Below, in pieces: positions 33,689-43,177 of a stretch of DNA of 49,493 bases. Position numbers and translations under genes: made by a program. This DNA comes from Prolixibacteraceae bacterium (GTDB taxonomy: Bacteria > Bacteroidota > Bacteroidia > Bacteroidales > Prolixibacteraceae): positions 1 to 49,493 of the forward strand of contig JAGODU010000011.1 of the NCBI GenBank assembly GCA_017998095.1, given 5' to 3'. The notes under the pieces were generated by a model. The model ran no database searches. It had not been told where the DNA came from and worked only from the letters and a program-made list of their open reading frames with translations. The first letter of the stretch is position 1, and every line of letters starts with the position of its first letter.

Positions 33689-35683
33689 TTATTCTAAAGT
33701 AACACCAATTTCTTCACAAGGTTTACTTTCTTCATTTGATTCAAGAACTGATGTGATGGTATAAAAATACGTACCGGAATTTGATTCTGCATCATTATAT
33801 ACAGTCTTTTCTTTATTTACTTCAGCAAGGAATCTTTTTCCTTCACCCAGTTTTTCACGATATATTTTATACACCTTTAAATTAGCAATAGCAGGGGAGT
33901 CCCAGCTTAAAACGATTCCCTCGTTTGTTTTTGTTGCCCTAAGTCCTGCCGGGGGTACCGGAAGCAGTTGTTTCATGAAAAACTCGAATGGTGAGCTGAG
34001 ATTGCTTTTGCTGTTAACAATTCCTGTAGCCTGAATAAAATAAAGATATTTTATTCCACGCTGAATAGTTGAATCAATAAAGGTGTTAGCCTCAAGTTCA
34101 ATACCATTTGAAATGAGTTCATTGTCAGAGGACCCTGATACTTGTCTCCAGACGTTATAACCGGTTATATCATCAGATATTGATTTCATGTCTTCCCATA
34201 TAAGTAAAGCATGATCGTTCAAATTTCTTACTTCGAGATTAAGCGGTGTTGGCAGAGAAGGGGTTATAATTTTGGAGATTACAGTTTCTGACATTGTACT
34301 TAGGAGGTTGCTGCTGTTAACAGATTTTACTGCATAACAGTAAGGCTGACCGGCTCGTAAAGATGCTGCTTCATCTAAAAATGAAAGAGTATCTCCTTTG
34401 ACAGGTAGTAAGTCTGATATTTGTTCTGATGGATTGGAGTAACCTTCACCCCTGAATACAAAATATCCTTTAGTATCGTGACCTGTATGATTCCAGCTAA
34501 CCTTATTTCCTTCCGGAGAAGATTTTACTTTAACACCCATAGGAGGAAGCAGTGGTTTCCTTAGTCCTTTTACCATCCCGATAACCTTGGCAGTTTCCGG
34601 GCTATCACCATATGCACCGTTGAATACCAGATAGTAATAGTAGTTTGTTATAGGTTCGACGTTTGTATCGATAAAAACAGTGTCGGTTGGGAGGGCTTTT
34701 GAATAAAGGGTATATCCATCGTCGAAATTGTTGCTTCTGAATATTGAAATACTTCTGAGATTGGGAGCAGGAGTCGATTTCCACCTTAACTTTATTGCCA
34801 GACGATCGTCAAGGGATATTGCTTCAAGATCTCTGATAGCTGGTACCATTCCAAATACCGGGACATTATTTATCAACACGGTATCGCTGATTTGTCCGTC
34901 GTTTCCATAAAGATCATAAGGAACAACTACATAGCGGTATATCATTCCTGGACTTATAAGTGTGTCGGTCAGAAGCATAGTGTATCCTGTCTTGCTTGTG
35001 ATGAAGTTTGTTATTGGATGGTGCTCACGGAATGGCGTCTGAAGATAATTCTGTCTGTAAACCCTGAATCCGGTGGGTCGTGATGAACCGCTGATTTTAT
35101 ATCTGATATTAATTTTTTCGTTCCAGACTGTCGATTCGTATGATACTGCCCTGAAGTCTTTTCTTTCGCCGGGGAATGATACTTCTTTTGTAAGAGACGA
35201 TTCCAAAATCTTGCCTTTGCTGTCAGTCTTCGAAACCCTGTATTCATATTTAACTCCGGGAAGCGCATTATTGTCGAAATATCCGGTTCCTAATAATTCA
35301 AGATATGGAGGATAAGCATTGAAAACCCAGATAGAATCGGTAGTTTTCTTTCCTTTAGTCAGGGTTATTAATCTCTGTAATGTTGTTGAATCAGGGACAG
35401 GATAAAAGGGCATCTTTTTATTGAAAGACAGCAATTTGTTGTATACATCATTGTATGATAATGAAGTTGCTGAAGAAGTAAAAATATCCTTCCATGTATT
35501 TTCATCAGAAGCTTTTCTTTCAAGCTTATAATTGAATCCGACAGGAATATTTTTACTTAAATATACAAATATTCCTTCCTTTCCGGGTAATGCAGCCGGA
35601 TATTGGGCGAAGCTTTGCAATGTTGCTGAAAATATAATGATAAAAAGCAAACACCTGATTTTATAAATTAAATGCTGTTTCAT
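33689..35683 (-). CDS. Secreted fibronectin type III repeat protein
   Basis: A 664-residue protein with a signal peptide (about 1-26, ending SFAQ). The body consists of about five fibronectin type III-like beta modules, recognised by repeated end patterns such as YRYVVVPYDLYGNDG, YYYYLVFNGAYG, YCYAVKSVNSSN, YLYFIQATGIVN and YFYTITSVLESN and by starts such as NKVSWNHTGHDTKGYFVFRG and IVLSWDSPAI. No catalytic motif, lipobox or T9SS sorting domain is visible. It lies 15 bases after the giant TANFOR-like gene and 29 bases before the ABC ATPase gene. Its role is probably binding or scaffolding at the cell envelope with that giant protein. Confidence 0.82.
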   Translation of the reverse strand: MKQHLIYKIRCLLFIIIFSATLQSFAQYPAALPGKEGIFVYLSKNIPVGFNYKLERKASDENTWKDIFTSSATSLSYNDVYNKLLSFNKKMPFYPVPDSTTLQRLITLTKGKKTTDSIWVFNAYPPYLELLGTGYFDNNALPGVKYEYRVSKTDSKGKILESSLTKEVSFPGERKDFRAVSYESTVWNEKINIRYKISGSSRPTGFRVYRQNYLQTPFREHHPITNFITSKTGYTMLLTDTLISPGMIYRYVVVPYDLYGNDGQISDTVLINNVPVFGMVPAIRDLEAISLDDRLAIKLRWKSTPAPNLRSISIFRSNNFDDGYTLYSKALPTDTVFIDTNVEPITNYYYYLVFNGAYGDSPETAKVIGMVKGLRKPLLPPMGVKVKSSPEGNKVSWNHTGHDTKGYFVFRGEGYSNPSEQISDLLPVKGDTLSFLDEAASLRAGQPYCYAVKSVNSSNLLSTMSETVISKIITPSLPTPLNLEVRNLNDHALLIWEDMKSISDDITGYNVWRQVSGSSDNELISNGIELEANTFIDSTIQRGIKYLYFIQATGIVNSKSNLSSPFEFFMKQLLPVPPAGLRATKTNEGIVLSWDSPAIANLKVYKIYREKLGEGKRFLAEVNKEKTVYNDAESNSGTYFYTITSVLESNEESKPCEEIGVTLE

Positions 35684-35698
35684 AAGAATAATTTTTTA

Positions 35699-38600
35699 CT
35701 AGTAATTGAGATACATTTTAACATCAAAGCCATTGTCAGTGCCAAGGATAAAATTAAATCCTCCATTAACGCTATACCCTACTGAAAGAGCTTCTTCGCA
35801 TCCAAAAGGTGTCGGTATTCCCTGACTTACAGATAGCGACGTTTTAAAATCAGCACCTCCACTGAATTCCAGTTCCTTATCTTTATACTTTCCTGCTGCA
35901 AAAACACTTGCTTCGGCATCGCCGGTAAGGTCGGTACAGGTAATAGCCCCTAAACCGAACTCTATTCTTAACTTACCATTTAATCCCATACCTACTTCAT
36001 TACTTCCCCCTGCAAAATTGCCATAAAATGATGCATCGACTGCAGCAATCGGGACTTTCACATAAGCTTTGGCAACTTTAACGTCAATGCCAATATCGAG
36101 ACCTGAAATTGGCAGGTTTCGTCCTCCAACAAGGAAGAAACCTTTCAAACCGTTATTAAAGGTTTCAGGCATTGTTTTATTTACGGAATATTTAAGTACG
36201 ACGCTACTCATATCAGCAGTAATACCTGAAGGGTAGTTTCCAATTAGGATTCCCATGTTAACGGTTGTTGCTTCAGGGGCAGGTACCCCGTCAGCTGTAG
36301 CATTGGAATAGAAAGCCCATCCATCATTGTCCATCAATATATTTGCCATCCCCGAAACGATTGCACTTCCCATAGGTATGTTTTCCATTTTCAGTGAACC
36401 CAGGAGCCTTCCTTTGTGATATGATATTTTCATTAATCCAAAGTCGGCATCCATGCCCTCGGCAGCAAATTTATCCTGTTCAGCTTCTATTTCACCATGT
36501 ACGGTGAATATCATATGTTTGTTTGATTCGGGATCTACACCTTCAAATCCTGCCATATCTCCTTCAAAGGTAAAAAGTGACCAGTCATCCTGTCCTGCGT
36601 TCATATTGCATTTAACGTTAATGAGTTTGGTCTTACTATCACCAATATTGACAGTCTGCTCTTTTGCCTTGGGAGACTCGATGATAGTAGTAGTAATATC
36701 ATTTACCTGAGGCTTTGATTGATATGTCATTAACACTTGTATAGGGTTAAGCTTGCCAACTTCCTCTACTGTACCGTAAGTTGTAAAGGTCTTGTTTGCT
36801 TTACTGAACCTTTGCCCGATGGCATTCGTGTTGAAAGAGATATTTCCTTTTGATTCAAAATCCAGGTCGATAGGGTCGGCTTTTGGGTTAATAGAATCAG
36901 GGGCATTTTTAGTAAACGTAAGCAGAGTTCCTATATTTGACTTGACTCTTGGTATATGGAAATTGAGCGATCCGCCAAGTATAAGCCCGTCGTTCAGAGA
37001 AGATGCCAGTATAGGTTTAAAGTCAACAATATCATAAAGTTTCATTGGTTTTGCACCTGTCCCAATTGTGAATACATCTTCACCATTGCTAAGAAGAGAA
37101 ACTGTTTCTAGCTGAAGGTCGGCATTCATATTTGGAAGATTTTTAACAACAGCCGGAGTTTTTCCTGATTTAGGCGGGTGAATTATAAGTTGCCAGTGGC
37201 CTTTGCTATCACTTCCACACGACTGGTTAAACCCTGTTGTTGTTTCTGCCTGAGGATCAACATCTACCTTGTATCCGCCCATTGTAAGATTGTTACAATC
37301 GGCCTTTCCAATATATGCAAAATCATTTCTCAGGTTAAACTCTGAAATTGGGATATCAATTTTTCCTGTCCGGAGGGTAACATCGTTTGAAATCAAACCT
37401 CCAACCTTAGGATCAACCTTCCAGTTCCGGGCTTCCAGCTTCCAGGCTTTATCAGCATCAAAAATGCCCTCGTCAATCAGGGAGACTATTATTGGTGTTG
37501 ATCCTGAAGAAGGAAGTACGGCATTGTTTTTCAACACTATTTTCCCAACTTCGACATTTACTTCTCCTGCATTCTTAACCTGAGCATGAAGAACGGCATT
37601 TAAGGTTATTTCCTGCCCTTCGATAAAAGATTTCTCAATATCGGCTGTTGTATTAAAGTTTATGAATTTAAATTTCAAATCTCCGGCTAAGGTGTTTTCA
37701 AGGTTGCATAAATTGAATTTTACAACATTACTCCCGTTACCCTTTTCCTTTGAATTGAAAACATCAATAACTGGGCTGAAAATTGTTCTGTTTTGTATCT
37801 TAGTCTTACGACAAAAGTAAAAATCGACACCGTTGAAATCAAGATAACTGCTTGGGTACTGGAATGAGTTGTCGATTATCTGAACAGCCGCATTAAGCTT
37901 GCCGCTAATGCTGTTCATATTTTCTCTGGTAATAGCAAGCAGGGAACCATCAGCAGTTTTCAGATTAACATTGAAGGCATTTGAATATCTCATTTTCAAC
38001 TGCCTTTTTGAGTTGACGTTCACTTTTGAATCTACAGGTATCCCTACAGGTATATTGTTGATTTTCTCATCTGAGGGCTGGTATACTACATAGAATACAT
38101 CAAGCGAAAGAGGCTCCAGAGGATCGAAACCGGGAGAGTAACCTTCAGGTTTTACCCTTCCATATACAGCAACATTCTTTGAATTTGTCAGTTTCTCAAT
38201 TTTGGTTATTTCAATCGGAAATCCCCAAAGGTCTTTAATTATCATATCGTTGAATGTGGTCATGTTGAGGGTAAAGTTTCCTGAAATATCGGGGACTACT
38301 ACATCTTTTGATTCTCCAACTACAGTTTTTCCTGTTTCTGTTTCATGCCCCTGTGCTTCTGACAATCCTACCCCTTGCTGCTGAATGCCACTTTGTCCTG
38401 AACTTCCTGAAGAACTCCCTGAACGGGCAAAGCCACTATTAGCCTTTTTATAAACTGCTTTTACAGTTATCTTTTTATTCTTTAGTTCCGGAGGTATTGT
38501 AGTAATTTCAAATGTCCCGTCGGTTTTTGTACGGGTTGTAAACAAGTACTGCGACTCTGCTTCAGACTTTTCACCTTCGGCAGTAAATTTAATATCAACA

Positions 38601-41600
38601 TCAGTTTGAGTGTATTTGCTGAGTTCAACATACACTTCTGCATCAGGCGTTGGTTTACCGTCTAGCAATACTTTCCCTTTAAGAGAAATGCCCGGCTCGA
38701 GTACAACAGAAGGAAGCATGACGGGCGATTCACTTTCCTCGTTTACAAAAGAAACCATTTTAGGTACATAATTGCTGCCTGCCGGACCGGACACTTTAAG
38801 TGTCAGGTTGGCTTCTGAAACATTTTTAAAATTAAGAGCGACTTTACCGTTCTGGTCAGAGACGAAAGCCGGAATATTTGGACAACCAATTATTGAAACC
38901 AAGGCTCCTTTCAAAGGGGTGGAGATAGAGTATATTCCGGAAGAGGCTGCTTTAACAAAGAAATAAATCCTGTGTGAACGTTCGTAAACTTTTGTATCTC
39001 CAATATCTGTGTCAGCATTACTAAGAACATTGATGTCAATGGTATCCGCAAAATAAGCTACATCCCTTGGGATTACAACGAGCCTGTGGTTTCCGGGAAT
39101 AGCAGGTATATCGAATTTGCCATTTGCAATTGCTGACCCACCCGTACCTCCAATAGTTGTTATTGTTGAAAAATTAACGTTGCTTCCTGTTTTATGCATC
39201 TCACCTGCTCCTACTGAAGTTGCACCTGACGGATTTTCAAGAAATTGTACGTATGCATCAACAGGTGTATTGCTTTCATTAACAATTCTTCCTTTTATAT
39301 TTCCATTTGCGTTGAGGGGTATAATCTCGAAAATTGCCTGCCGCCCCATTTGAAAGAATGATTTATCTAAATTCTGTTCCCATCGGGCTTTCTTAACACC
39401 ATTCTCCAGATAATGGAACTTGTACTTGCCGACACGCAGGTTAACATTACTGATCTTGTCTAAAAGTTTTGAGTTAGCAAGATATTCAAAATCCGGGGTA
39501 AAGTCAAACTTACCTGTAGTATCTGTTTTAATGAAGTTTTTATATTCAGGAACACCATCAAAGGTAATAGTGAGATATGCAATGGCTTCGTTTAGCCCTT
39601 TCTGCATGTTGACATTACTGACTACCCTACCTTTCAGGGTTGGGTTTGCAGGGATCATCTTAGTTGAGAAACCTGTTATTTCAGAATAATTATAATCGTT
39701 TCTGAAGAAGTAAGCCGGTTTTGCAAATGAATTTACCTTCGGAGTATGAGTTTTCGGTTCAAACCTGACCTGGCCGGCCATATCTTTAGTCCTGAAATGA
39801 AGTAACACAGGTGCAGGAGTATTTCTGAAAACAAGGTTGTCGAATTCAAATTCACCTTCCGATCCGGTAGTGTATCTGGCAATAATCTTGAAATTAGGAA
39901 ATTCGTCAAGCGTGCCGACAATGTTTTGTCCCTCATCGGCAGGAAGACCATACTGATTTATCTGGTCATTGCTCCTAAGAACATAACATTCAACATCTTT
40001 TATCGGTAAAAGATGAGGTTGCCAAATGTACCCAGTATTACCAGGGTAATTAGTTTTGTTTTTGCCAACGGTGTCTTGAGGGTTCCAAAATTCATAATTT
40101 AATCCACCTTTTAATTTATAGCTGAAAACTTCAGCATTTATAGTACCTACATCTGAAGATTTCAAAGGGTCAATGATAAAGTTTTCGCAAGGGCTAAGAA
40201 ATATTCCTGCTTCATCTTCAATTACGATTCTTAATACTCTTTTTACTTTGACAGGTTTCTTTGAATAAACGATTTCGAATTCGGTACCCGGATCACTTTC
40301 CCAGGATGTCCATGATTGGTTACGGTTTAGTTTTCCGGTTGAAACTTCATATTCACCTTGAGTAGGATCTATGTTTTTTAAATTTGGCAGGATGTTCGGA
40401 AACTGGAAGTTGAAGTATCCGTTAGCATCAGTTTGAGATGTAAACAAAGTATATGTACCGGGGAATGCTTCCGGATACTTTGCATTTGTGTTGCTTTTGA
40501 TAAGCTTTGATGCTTCACCCGGTTCATCGGATACGAGGCATGAAATAAGGCTTATCTTACGACTGTTGAGTGGACGAGAATTACCTGCCTTTGCAGGAAA
40601 TTCATATACGATTCGACCACTGATGCCCGACATTGGGGGCTGGTCACTGATAAGAGTGAAAGCTGATTCAACAGTAAAACTGTATTCTGTAATATCGCTG
40701 AATACCCCTGTCTCTTCGCTTATTTTATCTACGCCAAAGTCAAATTCAGGTATTTCGAAGGTTTCGAAACTGTTTTGTCCAAACAGACCCGGATTACTGC
40801 CTGAATTCAAATTTGTATTGACACCCTGAAATATATTATTATTACTTGAAAAGGCCGATAAATTGGAAGTACTGTATGTATTTGAAGCATTATTCGAATT
40901 ATTCCGGCTGAATATGCTATTCCCGATAGAGAAATCCATACCATTTATATCAACCATTTTACCTTTTTGACCTTCCGACATGGATACGTAATAACGGAAA
41001 GGTTCAATGTCCATAATGCTGGTGCCTTTAATCCACAGGTAATAATCATCATTGTTGACAAGATTCTGTATTAGCCGGGTAAAGGTAACAGTGGCAACAT
41101 CTTTGCCCTGAGAATCTTTTCCTGTTTTGGTAAGTCCGGATGCAACAACACTATAACCTGCTGAGCTTACTTCCACCGGGGCAAATGAACGGACATTACT
41201 TAAAAAGTGAGTTCCCTCATATAATGGGAGCCCGGGTTTCTTCGATTTACGAAGTATGTATATCTCCTTGTTATCAAGATTCTTTTTGACTCCCGGGGCA
41301 TCTTTATAACCTTCATAGATGATGGCATTTAATTTATAACCGTAAACATATGTAGTGAGTGTTCCCAGATCATAGTTTTCCTGACTGAAAGTTATTATTT
41401 CATTGAGACCGCTGTAATAAGGGTTGTCAAGAATCGGTTTAAAGTAAAGCATCAGGTCGCCTTTATATTCTTTTCCTTCAAGTGAGTAAGTGAAATCTTT
41501 TTTTATTGTTCCGGGTTTAATATTCTCCGGTATGAAGCAAGTAAAGAAAAAATTACCATTTATGGCAGTAGTGGTGGATGCAAGGGGTAAAGCTGACAGG

Positions 41601-43177
41601 TTAAATATGCCTGCATTTAAAATGTCAACAGGGATATTTTCTTCAGGTACCGGTATTCTGGCTTTGTTGACAGTATCGCTTAGAAGAAAGCCAGCAATTA
41701 GCTTTACCTGAGCATTTGATACAGGGTAAGTTGAAGGATCGTCCTTTTCAAAGCGGTATTCAATTTTCCCGTTAACTTTGAGTTCTTGCATTCCGGCAAT
41801 ATTGCCCCATTGATATTTAAAAGCTGTCAATTCTCCCTGAAGGATGATCTCCTGCGTTGAGGTGTTTATTATAGACAACCTTTCCCAGTAAGTATTTCCA
41901 TTAATAAACGGGATTTTATCAGAGGAAGGGTCTAAATGGAAGTATGTTTCACCGGTATATTCTTTTAAAACAGGTGAAAGGGTTTTCTTATTGTCGAAGA
42001 ATTCAATCAGGAATTGGCAATTAGGATACTCATCCAATGGATTTTTATACTTCAATGTATCGAAAGGTTCCACCCTCCATGAAGAATAAAATCCAGTAAC
42101 AGGATCGGCCGATAGCACAGAATCGGGATGGTTATATGCAGGTCTGACAAGGCGGATATATTTCTCGTTGCCTGTCAGTGATTGATTTTGAACCTCATAT
42201 TTAAAGAAGCACACTTCGCTGGTTCCGTTATTCCTGAAATGTGCTTTTCCGGAAGGATCTTCTATAGTCACCCTCATTACGTAAGTATAGCCGGGGTTAA
42301 GACTTACCTTGTCAACAGTAAGTGAAAGCATTGTTTGGCTAAGTTCCTCTTCATATAATACCGGATATTTTGCCGTAAGGAAAGCTTCATTCGGATCGAT
42401 TTCAACATTTTCCGGTATTTCCACTAATTCAAAATGGTAACTGGGGTTCTGTATTGCAATAGAAGGTTGCAACCAGCTGACAACTACTGACTGAGGACCA
42501 AGGCTTGTGTAAATGTCCCCGCAGTAGATGTTATTGAAGACAGGAGGTTCGAAGTTGGTTACCATGAAGAAAGTGCTGCAGCCCATTGGCTCTTCCAGTG
42601 AAAGAGGCTGCCCGGTATTGAAGTCGTAAGCAGTAACACATATTTGGTAAGCTCCCTCAGGCAGTCCTGCACCTGTTATCAGTTCCGATAGAGTAATTCC
42701 TTCTATTACAATATGTTTAAGATTAAATGCATCTGATATATTATCTACATTGACGATATAAGTAGATCCGGATTTAAGCATGATGGGATTTACTGGCTTG
42801 TAATCGGGCTCAGAAACAGCGCTTACACCATTGTCACCACGTATAGCAACTTTTAAATATAAATCAATATCGTCAGCCCCTATAGTTGTATTTGAAAGGG
42901 TGATTATTATTTTGTTAGGTATATTCATATAATCCGAAATTGAGGAAGTATATGGCGGGGTTACTGTTACGTTGACAGTAACAGGGTAGGGTTGCGACAT
43001 TGAAAACAGGGGTAATGCCAGAATAATTAAGAGTAAGACGACTTTTATGGGGTAGGATTTTGCTTGTGGGGATTGTTTCAATAATCCGCTAAAACTTGTA
43101 ATTCTCAGAGGTCGCTTCGTTTCGCTGCCAATGACGATTCCTCCCTTAAGCTGTGTGGGGTCAGATTTTGTAAACAT
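35699..43177 (-). CDS. Giant TANFOR-like surface protein
   Basis: A 2492-residue protein. The start of the mature part (QPYPVTVNVTVTPPYTSSIS and the following 200 residues, including LPEGAYQICVTAYDF) resembles the TANFOR domain of Bacteroidota giant proteins, as I remember it. The middle has carboxypeptidase-regulatory-like beta modules (LKGRVVSNVNMQKGLNEAIA, SLKGKVLLDGKPTPDAEVYV) and Asn/Ser-rich linkers near residues 755-800. The end is beta-rich and finishes in VKMYLNY, without a T9SS sorting domain. The signal peptide core is at about 45-62; the first 32 residues are odd and partly encoded by a repeat-like sequence, so a TTG at 43081 may be the true start. It overlaps the upstream barrel gene by 17 bases if the ATG is used. 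Confidence 0.8.
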   Translation of the reverse strand: MFTKSDPTQLKGGIVIGSETKRPLRITSFSGLLKQSPQAKSYPIKVVLLLIILALPLFSMSQPYPVTVNVTVTPPYTSSISDYMNIPNKIIITLSNTTIGADDIDLYLKVAIRGDNGVSAVSEPDYKPVNPIMLKSGSTYIVNVDNISDAFNLKHIVIEGITLSELITGAGLPEGAYQICVTAYDFNTGQPLSLEEPMGCSTFFMVTNFEPPVFNNIYCGDIYTSLGPQSVVVSWLQPSIAIQNPSYHFELVEIPENVEIDPNEAFLTAKYPVLYEEELSQTMLSLTVDKVSLNPGYTYVMRVTIEDPSGKAHFRNNGTSEVCFFKYEVQNQSLTGNEKYIRLVRPAYNHPDSVLSADPVTGFYSSWRVEPFDTLKYKNPLDEYPNCQFLIEFFDNKKTLSPVLKEYTGETYFHLDPSSDKIPFINGNTYWERLSIINTSTQEIILQGELTAFKYQWGNIAGMQELKVNGKIEYRFEKDDPSTYPVSNAQVKLIAGFLLSDTVNKARIPVPEENIPVDILNAGIFNLSALPLASTTTAINGNFFFTCFIPENIKPGTIKKDFTYSLEGKEYKGDLMLYFKPILDNPYYSGLNEIITFSQENYDLGTLTTYVYGYKLNAIIYEGYKDAPGVKKNLDNKEIYILRKSKKPGLPLYEGTHFLSNVRSFAPVEVSSAGYSVVASGLTKTGKDSQGKDVATVTFTRLIQNLVNNDDYYLWIKGTSIMDIEPFRYYVSMSEGQKGKMVDINGMDFSIGNSIFSRNNSNNASNTYSTSNLSAFSSNNNIFQGVNTNLNSGSNPGLFGQNSFETFEIPEFDFGVDKISEETGVFSDITEYSFTVESAFTLISDQPPMSGISGRIVYEFPAKAGNSRPLNSRKISLISCLVSDEPGEASKLIKSNTNAKYPEAFPGTYTLFTSQTDANGYFNFQFPNILPNLKNIDPTQGEYEVSTGKLNRNQSWTSWESDPGTEFEIVYSKKPVKVKRVLRIVIEDEAGIFLSPCENFIIDPLKSSDVGTINAEVFSYKLKGGLNYEFWNPQDTVGKNKTNYPGNTGYIWQPHLLPIKDVECYVLRSNDQINQYGLPADEGQNIVGTLDEFPNFKIIARYTTGSEGEFEFDNLVFRNTPAPVLLHFRTKDMAGQVRFEPKTHTPKVNSFAKPAYFFRNDYNYSEITGFSTKMIPANPTLKGRVVSNVNMQKGLNEAIAYLTITFDGVPEYKNFIKTDTTGKFDFTPDFEYLANSKLLDKISNVNLRVGKYKFHYLENGVKKARWEQNLDKSFFQMGRQAIFEIIPLNANGNIKGRIVNESNTPVDAYVQFLENPSGATSVGAGEMHKTGSNVNFSTITTIGGTGGSAIANGKFDIPAIPGNHRLVVIPRDVAYFADTIDINVLSNADTDIGDTKVYERSHRIYFFVKAASSGIYSISTPLKGALVSIIGCPNIPAFVSDQNGKVALNFKNVSEANLTLKVSGPAGSNYVPKMVSFVNEESESPVMLPSVVLEPGISLKGKVLLDGKPTPDAEVYVELSKYTQTDVDIKFTAEGEKSEAESQYLFTTRTKTDGTFEITTIPPELKNKKITVKAVYKKANSGFARSGSSSGSSGQSGIQQQGVGLSEAQGHETETGKTVVGESKDVVVPDISGNFTLNMTTFNDMIIKDLWGFPIEITKIEKLTNSKNVAVYGRVKPEGYSPGFDPLEPLSLDVFYVVYQPSDEKINNIPVGIPVDSKVNVNSKRQLKMRYSNAFNVNLKTADGSLLAITRENMNSISGKLNAAVQIIDNSFQYPSSYLDFNGVDFYFCRKTKIQNRTIFSPVIDVFNSKEKGNGSNVVKFNLCNLENTLAGDLKFKFINFNTTADIEKSFIEGQEITLNAVLHAQVKNAGEVNVEVGKIVLKNNAVLPSSGSTPIIVSLIDEGIFDADKAWKLEARNWKVDPKVGGLISNDVTLRTGKIDIPISEFNLRNDFAYIGKADCNNLTMGGYKVDVDPQAETTTGFNQSCGSDSKGHWQLIIHPPKSGKTPAVVKNLPNMNADLQLETVSLLSNGEDVFTIGTGAKPMKLYDIVDFKPILASSLNDGLILGGSLNFHIPRVKSNIGTLLTFTKNAPDSINPKADPIDLDFESKGNISFNTNAIGQRFSKANKTFTTYGTVEEVGKLNPIQVLMTYQSKPQVNDITTTIIESPKAKEQTVNIGDSKTKLINVKCNMNAGQDDWSLFTFEGDMAGFEGVDPESNKHMIFTVHGEIEAEQDKFAAEGMDADFGLMKISYHKGRLLGSLKMENIPMGSAIVSGMANILMDNDGWAFYSNATADGVPAPEATTVNMGILIGNYPSGITADMSSVVLKYSVNKTMPETFNNGLKGFFLVGGRNLPISGLDIGIDVKVAKAYVKVPIAAVDASFYGNFAGGSNEVGMGLNGKLRIEFGLGAITCTDLTGDAEASVFAAGKYKDKELEFSGGADFKTSLSVSQGIPTPFGCEEALSVGYSVNGGFNFILGTDNGFDVKMYLNY
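43105..43145. repeat. REP-like sequence inside the 5' end of the giant gene
   Basis: On the minus strand the sequence cgtcattggcagcgaaacga, followed by agcgacctct, resembles the dispersed genomic repeat cgtcattgcgagcgaagcga-agcaatct known from many bacteria. It encodes the unusual residues around IVIGSETKRPLR before the signal peptide. Only one copy is seen here, so the call rests on resemblance. Confidence 0.45.

Noticed and set aside
36453..41711. A dozen plus-strand frames of 60-113 residues across the giant gene
   Set aside because: They are scattered shadows of a continuous 2492-codon frame, with no starts, motifs or spacing of real genes.
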